NCBI GenBank assembly: GCA_039105265.1
Contig: JAPFFF010000006.1
Span: 4,650,001 to 4,714,000, forward strand
Direction: 5' to 3'
Origin: Tritrichomonas musculus
Taxonomy: Eukaryota; Parabasalia; Tritrichomonadida; Tritrichomonadidae
DNA length: 64,000 bases
In this document: piece after piece, positions 42,121 through 52,900 of the stretch
How positions within the stretch are numbered: position 1 is the first letter of the stretch
Layout of the letters: each line of letters opens with the position of its first letter
Program-made: the position numbers and the translations under genes
The notes under the pieces: model-generated
What the model saw: only the letters and a program-made list of their open reading frames with translations
Told to the model about the DNA's origin: nothing
Databases searched by the model: none

Positions 42121-42385
42121 TGATATTCGTATATGAAAATGCATATGATTCAATTGTTTGTAAATTAGAATTTGATGAAATTTCAAATTTACTTAATTCT
42201 TCACAATATTCAAATGCATATGATGAAATGATTTTGATATTTGAAGGAACATGAATTTCAACAATGTCACGACTTGCAAATAAAAGAATGTCGAATTCAT
42301 CTTTATTTTCATCACTTTTACCAATTAAATATTTGTCATCGTTGAATATGAAATGATTATTAAATGATGAAATTTTAATTTATTT
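42121..42385 (-). pseudogene. BspA-like leucine-rich repeat fragment joined to the GH31 fragment
   Basis: Minus-strand frame without stops: DDKYLIGKSDENKDEFDILL, FASRDIVEIHVPSNIKIISS, YAFEYCEELSKFEISSNSNL, and QTIESYAFSYTNI, ending near 42122. This is a typical trichomonad BspA N-terminal block followed by two repeats. It has no start codon and stops abruptly where the GH31 sequence begins, in a different frame. AT-rich sequence meets GC-rich sequence at the joint. Confidence 0.75.
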
Positions 42386-43085
42386 TCAAATATATTGTTT
42401 CATTACACCACCATTTTTTCAATTTAAAGGTGTAGTTCGTTTTCAATATCTCGTTATTTACATTGTTTTGAAAAGTTATATTAATAAGGATGTCTCCAAA
42501 AAAATTTTTTTTTCAGAAAAATCTGGATTTTTCAGAAAAAAGAGCTTTTTTCAAAAAAAGAAAATTATCTGAAAAATCTTTATTTTTCTGAAATTCATAA
42601 AATGTGAGAATACATTTAAAATCTTATTTTTCTAAATTTTTTTTTTTAAATGTATTCTCAAAAAACAAATAAAATTTTCAGAAAAATAAAAAAATCTGAA
42701 AAAACAACTTTTTTCAGAAAAATCAAGATTTTTCAGAAAAAAAAATTTTTTTGGAGACACCTCTAATATATTTATGATTGTTATATGCCACATATTTTAT
42801 TAAAACAATAAAAGAAATGAACTTCATTGACAAAATGATCTCAAAATATCTCTTTTTTCCAAATCTTTATTTTTGAATGCCATTGATGAATAACATTAGA
42901 AATGAGATATTATAAACGATTTAACTATTATTTTTTTTTTTTAACTTTTTTATTTGAATATGAGATATGAATTTTTTTTTTTTAGAAAGCACAAAGTGAA
43001 TTTTGATATTATAACACCAAATGAATAAACAACTCTCTTGGCTTGAATCTTCAAGTGTTTACAAAAAAAAGATATGTGCAAAAAA
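42386..43085. other. Intergenic region carrying a large nested hairpin
   Basis: Apart from the inverted-repeat element at 42489-42763, no gene is seen. The end towards 43085 holds T runs and the short terminator-like TTTTTT downstream of the tRNA-like gene on the minus strand. Confidence 0.4.
42489..42763. mobile_element. 275-bp inverted-repeat element, nested hairpin
   Basis: TGTCTCCAAAAAAATTTTTT (from 42491) is mirrored near 42739-42760 (ending TTTTTTTGGAGACA). The inversion continues inward through GAAAAATC and TTTTTCAG words. At the centre TGAGAATACATTTA (42605-42618) and its exact inverse (42647-42660) form another stem. The whole unit can fold into one long hairpin. No coding capacity; a clear target duplication was not found. 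Confidence 0.65.
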
Positions 43086-43159
43086 TGGAACTTCGAGGAG
43101 TCGAACCCCGATCTCCGCTTTTTCTCTTCGCGGCGCATTGCCAATTATACTAAAGTCCC
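43086..43159 (-). tRNA. tRNA-like gene with abnormal anticodon loop
   Basis: On the minus strand the acceptor stem GGGACTT pairs with AAGTTCC (one G-U). The D arm GTAT/ATGC has GG in its loop. The T arm CGGGG/CCTCG has loop TTCGACT. The discriminator is A and TTTTTT follows, a polymerase III stop. Internal promoter boxes are intact (A box TAGTATAATTGG, B box GGTTCGACTCC). The anticodon arm is odd: only CCGC/GCGG pair, giving an 11-base loop with no U33, so the anticodon cannot be assigned. It may be a pseudo-tRNA or a tRNA with a misread or edited loop. Confidence 0.6.
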
Positions 43160-43275
43160 TTCTTATTATATAATGTTTTCTTCCTTTATTTCTTTATTTA
43201 GCAATTATCATTTTTTTTTATTTTTCAAATACAGCTGTTTCGGAAAAAGATTTGAATTTTTTGGAAATAATAATA

Positions 43276-44742
43276 TATAGTTGGTGGACATAATTCTGTT
43301 TTGGAGACATAATTATGTTTTCACATCATTTCTATATATTCAAATTGGACTTTTAAAAAAACAATTGTAGAACAATTAATATCATATTGGATACATTCTA
43401 TTCCCCGATTTTCATTCACTTTTATCAAACTAAATTTGATCATAAATATGATATCGAATTTTTAATTTCTGAATATTTTTTTATTATTTGAAAAAAATCA
43501 TAATTTACTTTTCATCTATAATTAAAATGTATCATTATTATTTATTGAAATAAAATAGATAATTAGAAAAAATGGTTTCATTTTCATTTCACTACTCAAA
43601 AAACTCATTTCATATCACATTTCATGCTTTTTCCATAAAAAAAAAGGTTGTTTTAATTTGCTCTAACATAGTTATTATTTTAGAATATAATGTATATATT
43701 ATATTTTAGAAAAAATTTATTGAAATAATAATTATATAAAAAGAAAAAGAGTTTTCAAAATATGACAAAAATCATTCATACAAAATTACTAATTTTGAAA
43801 AATGAGTTTATTTTATTTCAAATTAGATGCAGTATTAATCATCTATATGATGTATATAATATATTAAATATAATAATATGGTTGAAAAAGAATCAATCTT
43901 GGAAAAATTTCATTTTTCTTTTTTTCATTCAAAATCATTCATAAATCACTCATGCATAATTGATATGATTTCAGAATTACATTATTTGATAACACATACA
44001 ATGAAATATATTATTAATCCTCTAAAAATCATTGTTGCCCATCAAGATTTCAGGTTTTTCTAAGAAATATACAAATTTCACTTTTTTATTTTTTCTATTA
44101 TTATAGCATTAAAAATAGCAATTAATCAATAAATATTAGGTAAGTATAGAAGAACTATTAAAATAATGAAAATAATTTCTCAATGTCTAAAATTGAAAGT
44201 CTTTTTAAGGTATTTCAGAAGTTACTCTTTTTCATTAAGGTAATAGATCTTGATTAGAACCGCCAATTTTATTCTTTCAATATCATTATACTATATGCAT
44301 TATATCAAATATTTAAATAAAAATTTAAAAGTTTTTATTTTTTATTGGAAAAAAACAAAAAAGTGATATGATTTTTAACAATATTTTGTGCATCAAAATT
44401 TTCTTATATGAAAGTTTTTAGATATCAATTATCTGACAAAATTATATCATTACTGATTATGAATTAATGATATTATTATTAAATCCCAAGTTTCAATTAT
44501 TGAGAATAAAATAAGCATTTTGACTTTTTTTTACATTAATGGCAAAATTTCATATAAATCACAAATATAATAGCTCATTTAATTAAATAATGATGTACAT
44601 AAAATGCATTAATAAAGCATATAATATTATCAAATTATCTTTAAAAAGTATTGAGAAAAATGTGTTTTATTTTTGTGTACCATTCAAAAAGTTGAGCAAA
44701 CATGATTATGTCCCAAAAACATAATTATGTCCACCAACTATA
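43276..44742. mobile_element. 1.47-kb TA-flanked element with 43-bp terminal inverted repeats
   Basis: TA at 43276-43277 is followed by a 43-bp end (43278-43320, starting TAGTTGGTGGACATAATT). Its inverse is at 44698-44740, followed by TA at 44741-44742. Only 4 of 43 positions differ. Each end contains a smaller palindrome built on ACATAATTATGT. Frames inside are about 60 codons at most and not transposase-like, so this is a non-autonomous Tc1/mariner-type candidate. It lies about 115 bp from the tRNA-like gene. Confidence 0.75.
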
Positions 44743-45047
44743 TTTGTTATCAACATATTAATACAAATATAAAAATTAGCATAATTTCACAACACTTTCT
44801 GTATCGTTTGTACTGATAATCATATGTAAAATACAATGGAGAATATTATTTGAGATGACAAAGGTTTTTAATCGAGCAAAAAAATTAAAAAAAAAAAAGA
44901 ATCTTAAACATGGGATAAAATCAAAAATATCCTTATATAAAGAGAAAAAATAAAATATAAAATTCAAATTAGAAAAAGTTTTTATTTAAAAAAACTCAAA
45001 AAATACTGCATGTTTTATTTTTCGTGTCTTCATCTTTTTCATCTTTA
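44743..45047. other. AT-rich intergenic region
   Basis: No gene is visible; a 63-codon minus-strand frame is low-complexity Phe/Ile. It separates the mobile element from the ankyrin pseudogene. Confidence 0.35.
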
Positions 45048-48000
45048 TCATGCATTTAGATTTGTTGCTTTTTTTTCTTTAAAAATTTGTAAAATTTCTT
45101 TATTATTTTTCTCAACTGCCAAATCATAAGCTGATTTATTATTCAATATTTTAAATAAAAACTGAATTGAAATAATATATTTGAATAGTATTGAAAGATA
45201 TGATTTTCAATTTCATTCAAAGATTTCATTTCAAATTTTATAAAAAATTAAAAAAAATATATTCAAGATTGACATCAAATTTGTCATTCATTAATAAAAG
45301 TTTCACAATTTCGATGTTCTCTTTTTCAACGGCCAAATATAATGCTGTTTTATTAATACATATTACATTAAAATTTCATTCAAAGATATGATTTTGAATT
45401 GTATTGAAAGATATGATTTCGAATTCTATTGAAAGATATGATTTTGAATTTCATTGAAAGATATGATTTCGAATTATATGAAAAATTATGAAAAATATTA
45501 AGAATATTGATGTCAAGTTTGTCATTCGTTAATAAAAGTTTCACAATTTCAATGTTTTCTTTTTCAACGGCCAAATATAATGCGGTCTTATAAATTTCTT
45601 TTATATCAAAATTTCATTCAATGATATGATTTTAAATTTCATTGAAAGATATGATTTCGAATTCTATTGAAAGATATGATTTTGAATTCTATTGAAAGAT
45701 ATGATTTCGAATTATATGAAAAATTATGAAAAATATTAAGAATATTGATGTCAAGTTTGTCATTCGTTAATAAAAGTTTCACAATTTCAATGTTTTCTTT
45801 TTCAACGGCCAAATATAATGCGGTCTTATAAATTTCTTTTATATCAAAATTTCATTCAATGATATGATTTTAAATTTCATTGAAAGATATGATTTCGAAT
45901 TCTATTGAAAGATATGATTTTGAATTTCATTGAATGATATGATTTAGAATTTCATTGAAAGATATGATTTTGAATGATATCGAAAGATATGATTTCGAAT
46001 TTTATAAAAAATTATGAAAAATATAACCAACATTGATGTCAAGTTTATCATTCGTTAATAAAAGTTTCACAATTTCAATGTTTTCTTTTTCAACGGCCAA
46101 ATATAATGCGGTCTTATAAATTACTATTACATCAAAATTTCATTCAATGATATGATTTTGAATTCTATTGAATGATATAATTTTGAATGATATTGAAATA
46201 TATGATTTTGAATTCTATTGAAAGATATAATTTTGAATTTCATTGAAAGATATGATTTTGGATTTCATTGAAAGATATGATTTTGGATTCTATTGAAAGA
46301 TATGTTTTTGAATGTAATTGAAAGATATGATTTTGAATATCATTGAAAGATATGATTTCGAATTCTATTGAAAGATATGATTTTGAATTTCATTGAAAGA
46401 TATGATTTTGAATTGTATTGAAAGATATGATTTTGAATTGTATTGAAAGATATGATTTCGAATTCTATTGAAAGATATGATTTTGAATTTCATTGAAAGA
46501 TATGATTTCGAATTTTATGAAAAATTATGAAAAATATTAAGAATATTGATGTCAAGTTTATCATTCGTTAATAAAAGTTTCACAATTTCAATGTTTTCTT
46601 TTTCAACGGCCAAATATAATGCGGTCTTATAAATTTCTATTATATCAAAATATCATTCAATGATATGATTTTGAATTTCATTGAAAGATATGATTTTGAA
46701 TGACATTGAAATATATGATTTTGAATTCTATTGAAAGATATGATTTTGAATGACATTGAAAGACATGATTTTGAATTCTATTGAAAGATATGATTTTGAA
46801 TTCTATTGAAAGATATGATTTCGAATTCTATTGAAAGATATGATTTCGAATTCTATTGAAAGACATGATTTTGAATTCTATTGAAAGATATGATTTTGAA
46901 TTCTATTGAAAGATATGATTTCGAATTCTATTGAAAGATATGATTTTGAATGACATTGAAAGACATGTTTTTGAATTCTATTGAAAGATATGATTTTCAA
47001 TTTCATTGAAAGATATGATTTTGAATTGTATTGAAAGATATGATTTTGAATTCTATTGAAAGATATGATTTTGAATATCATTGAAAGATATGATTTCGAA
47101 TTTTATAAAAAATTATGAAAAATATTAAGAATATTGATGTCAAGTTTGTCATTCGTTAATAAAAGTTTCACAATTTCAATGTTTTCTTTTTCAACGGCCA
47201 AATATAATGCGGTCTTATAAATTGTTATATATCAAAATATCATTCAATGATATGATTTTAAATTTCATTGAAAGATATGATTTTGAATTCTGTTGAAAGA
47301 TATGATTTTGAATTCTATTGAAAGATATGATTTTGAATTCTGTTGAAAGATATGATTTCGAATGTTATTGAAAGATATGATTTTGAATGATATTGAAAGA
47401 TATGATTTCGAATGTTATTGAAAGATATGATTTTGAATGTTATTGAAAGATATGATTTTGAATGTTATTGAAAGATATGATTTTGAATTCTATTGAAAGA
47501 TATGTTTTTGAATGAAATTGAAAGATATGATTTTGAATGATATTGAAAGATATGATCTTGAATATCATTGAAAGATATGATTTTGAATTCTATTGAAAGA
47601 TATGATTTTGAATTCCATTGAAAGATATGATTTTGAATGTAATTTAAAGATATGATTTTGAATGTAATTGAAAAATATGATTTTGAATAGTATTGAATGA
47701 TATGATTTCGAATTTTATTGAAAGATATGATTTTGAATGATATTGAAAGATATGATTTTAACATAATTAAATGAATGTCAATTGAAATTGTATTAACAGA
47801 ATATTAAAATTTCTTTTTTATTTATATTTATGGCTTTGTATTTCAAAAAGATATCAACAAGTGCACAATAATCGTACTTACACAAGTTCCAAAATGAAGA
47901 TTCACTAATGAATTCTTTTTTCAAAAAGGCGAAATTATGGTATTTGATACATTGTTTGATTGAATCCTTTGAATTTTCTTCATCATTTTGCAAGAAGTTG

Positions 48001-48945
48001 TTTATGAAGTAATTTGCAATGTCGTTGTGGTGGCATTTGATTGATTCATGAAAGACTTGTTTGTATGATTCATCCTTTAATTCAACATGATTGTCTTCCA
48101 GAAAGTGAATTATTTCTGAATTTTGATCATGAATGGCCAAAGGCCACAACGATGGCGTTAATTCAACACCTTCAAGTCGTAAGTAGTTAAATATTTGGAT
48201 TGAGCCAAAAAATACAGCATACTCAATCAATGAAAATCCGCCATCTTTTTTTATCTTCTTAAGTAAAAATGAATTTGTTTCAATAATTTGATGGTGGAAT
48301 TTTTGAGTTAAGTGAAACATCATTTCTAGTAACGTGCGCAACAAATTCTGTAATCATGTCCTTTCGAATCAATTCACAGATTTGGCTGTCATTTTCGCCT
48401 TCCTTTCGCCTTTCATAAAAATTTTCGGGCAATTCTTTCTTTATCTCTTCAACCCATTCATTTTCCTTTGTATTTGGATCATATTTTGTGAACCATTTTT
48501 CATTGATGAATGGTTGGATTTCTGGCTGAAAATACTGTGGATATTTGGCCCTTATGTATTGGTCTGTCTTTGCAATTTTTCTTACTATATATTCATCAAT
48601 AATTATTAGTTGTTGTTCAATAAGGAATAAAAGAATCCTTTTGTTGCTCCTAAAAATATTGAATACTTCTGAATTTGAAAAATATTTTTTGATATCTTCT
48701 TTGAAAAATAGCAAAATTCTTTCGATTCTGGCGAAAAAGTTGGGGAAACGATAGTGATTATACACAATGTTAGAAATTAAGTGCATTAATGACAAAAGAT
48801 AATACTTAGAATCACTTTTTTTTGTATCATTAAATTTACTTTCAAGAATTAGAAAATTTTCTTCTGAATTAGCTTCCTCTTCAAGAAAATATACAATATT
48901 TCCTTCAATATCCTTCATTGTATCCAAGTATTCTTGAAAACTCAT
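45048..48945 (-). pseudogene. DUF3447/ankyrin-repeat gene disrupted by frameshift and satellite expansion
   Basis: The N-terminus starts at 48945 (MSFQEYLDTMKDIEGNIVYF) with the DUF3447 features NHYRFPNFFARIERIL and SEVFNIFRSNKRILLFLIEQ. Near 48290 a one-base frameshift ends this frame; the sense continues in the next frame (ETNSFLLKKIKK, SLIEYAVFFGSIQIF, ESIKCHHNDIANYF) to 47793. Downstream are six ankyrin units of the form KTALYLAVEKENIEIVKLLL and TNDKLDINI, starting near 47230, 46640, 46130, 45842, 45604 and 45364. A last unit NKSAYDLAVEKNNKEILQIF ends at the TGA at 45048-45050. Arrays of a 25-bp repeat separate the ankyrin units. The N-terminal half is paralogous to the start of the gene at 6061-9636, where no frameshift is present. 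Confidence 0.85.
45370..47770. repeat. 25-bp minisatellite interleaved with ankyrin units
   Basis: The unit GATATGATTTTGAATTCTATTGAAA (25 bp, shown here only to define the period) recurs in six arrays between ankyrin-coding blocks. The arrays are at roughly 45385-45480, 45615-45720, 45860-46010, 46140-46520, 46650-47110 and 47240-47770, and they lengthen towards the gene's 5' end. Blocks at about 45380-45600 and 45620-45845 are near-duplicates. Three units make 75 bp, so any one frame yields a 25-residue peptide repeat. Confidence 0.9.
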
Positions 48946-49688
48946 AATTTTTACGAAATGTTTTTTTTTTATCTCAATTTATTCAATTTTTTGAAATAAA
49001 AAAAGCTAAACTAAGAGTAGTATGATGAAAAGGGTGATTTTAGGACTAAGTCCCAAAACCCCCCTTTTTGCATCCCGCGCCTAGTGAAAGTACAACTGTC
49101 AAACTTTCGGTACAATTCCATATATGTTTTCCAATAATATCTACAACAGGCGTGATTTTTCAAAAATTACACTCAGACTTGTTTTCAAAATCGAAAATTT
49201 ACATCATCGAACTCAAAATCATGAACTTTTTTGATGATCTCAAATTTATCGAAATACATATGCGAGATAAATTTCTGAACTTTACATATGTTTTCAATAC
49301 TGTTTTAATATTTGATCTGAGGTAGGTGATTTTAGGACCTGTATTGCGCATAAGAACTTTTCAATACTTATTCAAATTTTTTACCTTGCCACGTGGATAG
49401 ATAATTTTTTTTTCGTTATTTTATGCTTATTCAAAATTTACCTTGGCACGTGTCATGATAAACTTCTGAAATTACCTTGTCATTCTGCTTTTGTATTCTT
49501 TTCATTACTTATTCAAATTTTTTACCTTGCCACGTGGATAGATATTTTTTTTCGTTATTTTGTGCTTATTCAAATTTTTTACCTTGCCACGTGGATAGAT
49601 ATTTTTTTTTCGTTATTTTGTACTTATTCAAATTTTTACCTTTCCACTTGCCAAGATAAATATTATTTCCAAATCTGAAAATAAAAAA

Positions 49689-49765
49689 TGATGGTCCTTC
49701 TATATTTCGAACCATGTAACTTTGCACTTATGAAATACCACTGAGCTAGGATTTCAATTATGATT
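49689..49765 (-). tRNA. Possible tRNA relic / pol III promoter-like boxes
   Basis: On the minus strand, TAGCTCAGTGG (49738-49748) is a perfect A box. GGTTCGAAA (49705-49713) is most of a B box, followed by AGAAGGACCA, which resembles an acceptor end, and then a T-rich run. The spacing between the boxes is about 10 bases shorter than in a tRNA, and the acceptor stem does not pair, so this is at best a decayed tRNA or a tRNA-derived end sequence. Confidence 0.3.
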
Positions 49766-49884
49766 TCAATTATGATTTTAATATTTGAAATTCAATTCTG
49801 AAAAATCAAAAATGAAAAAAACATGATTTCTAAAAATTTCTGTTTTCATTTATTAAACATAATTTTTGTTTTCCATTTTTTTTA

Positions 49885-49903
49885 TCAAACATAAACAACA
49901 CAA
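49885..49903 (+). promoter_or_regulatory. Inr-like start upstream of polymerase gene
   Basis: TCAAAC at 49885-49890 lies 18 bases before the ATG at 49904. The same TCA plus A-rich short leader recurs before other plus-strand genes of the element (54568, 61360), in line with trichomonad Inr-driven transcription. Confidence 0.4.
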
Positions 49904-52900
49904 ATGACAAAACTAGAGGACACACCTACGCCAAAATTATACGAACTTTTGAGCATGATAGAAAATGAGAAGATAACAGAAGGCGATCTCGATATTGACA
50001 GCAAGGACGAGCTCATAGATATTATCGCTTTTGATATTCTACAACTTGGTTACAATGGTGATAACAATTATGAAGCTATGTTCTGGTTCATGAAAGGTAG
50101 AGAACAAACGAAAAACACAAATGAAGTCCCAAATGTTCCTCCTCCAAGAGAAATTCCACGCTATATCGACAATAATGATTATTACTTTTTGAAGAACATC
50201 AAGAACAACATATGGAGGAAGGTCACTAAGGATGATTCTTTTGTGAAGATAACTTATAACGATTTCATTAAGCTCAAGGACGAGCAGGAAAAAATAGTGG
50301 ACGCAATTATGAAGAAACTTTATGATTCCCCTGAGTATTGGCATATAAATTTCGAGCAACTTACGAACAGAGGTAGAGAATTAATATTTCCTGCTCTTCA
50401 TAATTTCTTTAACACTATTGTCAAAAATTTCTCTGTCACAAATCAATATAAGCTCAGGTTCAAAGTCAATAATGAATGGCGCACTTTACCTCTCACTTCT
50501 GAAAACTTCAACAAGCTTATGGAAAACTTTACGAAGAAACATTTTATATTCGACATGGATGATGTCAAGCCTGAGTACTTTTATGAGAAGGGCAGTATGG
50601 AACTCCCAGAATGGTCTCTCTTTTCTCAGCTCATTTTCAGCAAAACCAAAAATGTCAGAAGTAATGCAGATCGCGGAGGTTCATTCTTTCAATTCTTAGT
50701 CAAAGAGAGCTGCCCAAAAGAGATAGTAAAATACCTGACTCGCCTACAAATTTTCGACAATCTTGCTAACAACAAAGGTACACAACGAAAAGAACTTGAT
50801 GACTGTTGTTTCATATATGCTCTTCAACAAACAGGGTCCTATGATGAAGAAACCTTAAATCAAATGCGGCTAAGAATCAACAACAGATATCTCTCCAATT
50901 CTGCTATCAACAATCTATGTCAGGAATTTAAGATCCACATCAGCGTTTCTTACATAAATGAAGACGCGAATTCCAAAAACAAAAAGAAATCACTAGGGAA
51001 GAATTCATATATAGGAGTCGAGAAAGCTGAGCCAAATCGCACTCACAAATTCAACATTTACGAGAAACACTACTTTATAGAAGAAAAGACTCCCTTTTCC
51101 ACATACTACATCAATAATCTCACTTCTCTTACACCAGACAAGGCGAGCATGGAGTACAAGCAAGGACACTGGATAAAGGCTAGGTATTTCATAAGTTCTT
51201 CCAATTTAGTACGCACACTTATGAAGGAAAATTATTTCCGACCTTTAAACTTTGGAGATGGCTGTATTCTCAAAACTGTTTTCAATGATGATATCAAGAA
51301 GGATGTTTCTAGAATTAACTTAGAATATGATGAAAAGTCCTGCACCCAACTTATAAAGCCCAGAACATTTAAGAAGAAGGGAGGAGAGGAGAAACAAGGT
51401 GAAAAGTCATATTGGTATTGTGATTCTGAGGCAGATACTTCTGGTGATATTCATCGTCCATACATGTTTGTTCTCCAATCTCAAGATGGTACAATAACGA
51501 AAACCTTTAAAGGTGAGGATTGTAGTGTTTCATTTCTGGATTTCCTTCCTGATTTCTCTGTAGTGTACTTCCATAACTTAGCTTACGATATCAGATTTCT
51601 TTGTTCTTACGGCATAAGGAAGTCTGTCATTAAGGGTAACAAATTTATGAAAGGCACAATTATCTATAAGTCTAAAACCCTCTACTTCCGAGACACACTT
51701 CCTATACTCTCATGCAAACTTTCACAACTACCATCAATGTTTAATCTCGATAGTGGACAGAAAGAAGTTTTCCCCTACAAGTATTATACCATGGAAAGGC
51801 TATCCAAAAATATAGGTGTAATAGAGGAAGCAGGAGAGAATGAAGATAAGAGATGGACAGAAGAGACGAAACAACAATTCCGCCACAACATAGATATTAT
51901 AGGCTGCCGTCTCTCTGATACCACTTTTGATATGTACAAGTATGCAGAATTTTATTGTGCCCAAGATGTGAACATTTTGCGACAGGGATTTAATAAATTT
52001 AGAGATGGTTTTATAGAAGATTTCAACATAGATCCTTTCAACTTTGTCTCCATCTCTTCTCTCGCGAATGAAGTTTTCAATAACAAAGTTTATTATGGTC
52101 ACGATTTATATAAAATTGGTGGTGTTCCTAGATATTTCTGTGCACATGCTATCTACGGCGGGAGGTGTATGACGGCGTACAACAAGAAATGGCACACACA
52201 AAAGAAGGTATGTGATTTCGATGCAGTTTCTTTATATCCGTCTGCTATGGCACGCCTATGGACCGTAAGTGGCACTCCTAAAGTTATAGAAAAAGAGAAT
52301 CTCAACATGGAATTCCTATCTAAGCAGAGTGCGTATGTTGTCGAGATTGAAGTTACAAAAGTTAACAAACATTATCCTTTCCCTCTTCTTGTTCGTAAAG
52401 TAAATAACCTGAACTTAAATGATGATAATATAGATGAGCCTGTGACGATGATAGTAGATAACATTTACCTTACAGACCTCATACGTTTCCAGAAAATAGA
52501 GTTCACATTGCTGAGAGGGTACTACTGGGATGGTAAGAAAGACTACACAATTCGCAAGGTCATTAGAGAAATCTTCAACAAGAGGCTCGAATACAAGAAG
52601 CAAAAAAATCCTCTCCAAAACTTATACAAACTTATCATGAACAGCTGCTATGGTAAAACTATAGAAAGGCCCACAGATAAAGAATTTAAGTATATGTACG
52701 AGGGAGAAGAGCTAGACAAGTACTGGAAGAAGAATTATATGAAGATCAAGGAAGATGTACAGCTCCATAACTCAAAACTGCACTCCCTAAAAGTCCTAAA
52801 ACCTATAGATGACCATTTTAATTTCTCCCTCTTAGGAATACAAGTTCTGTCCATGAGTAAGAGAATTATGAACGAAGTTATGTGCCTTGCCTACGATATT

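Larger units (their letters stand above)
49016..49903. mobile_element. Left terminal region of a Maverick/Polinton
   Basis: The sequence changes character just upstream of the ankyrin gene's start. From about 49016 it reads AGTAGTATGATGAAAAGGGT, followed by a GGACTAAGTCC palindrome and a C-run. Polintons begin with AG and carry long terminal inverted repeats, but the right end is outside the window, so the exact boundary is inferred. The region has no gene. It holds five direct repeats (about 49367-49650) of a 57-59-bp unit with the word CCTTGCCACGTGGATAGATA. The word GGTGATTTTAGGAC occurs twice (49034, 49326). Confidence 0.5.

Noticed and set aside
41910-42254. 114-codon plus-strand frame
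   Set aside because: The opposite strand holds recognisable GH31 and BspA fragments over the same bases; this frame is a shadow crossing their joint.
46878-47764. Minus-strand frames made only of SFNRIQNHIFQ-like repeats
   Set aside because: These are translations of the 25-bp satellite in an arbitrary frame, not separate genes.
45370-47770. CRISPR-like array
   Set aside because: Repeats are directly adjacent without unique spacers, and the host is a eukaryote; this is a minisatellite.
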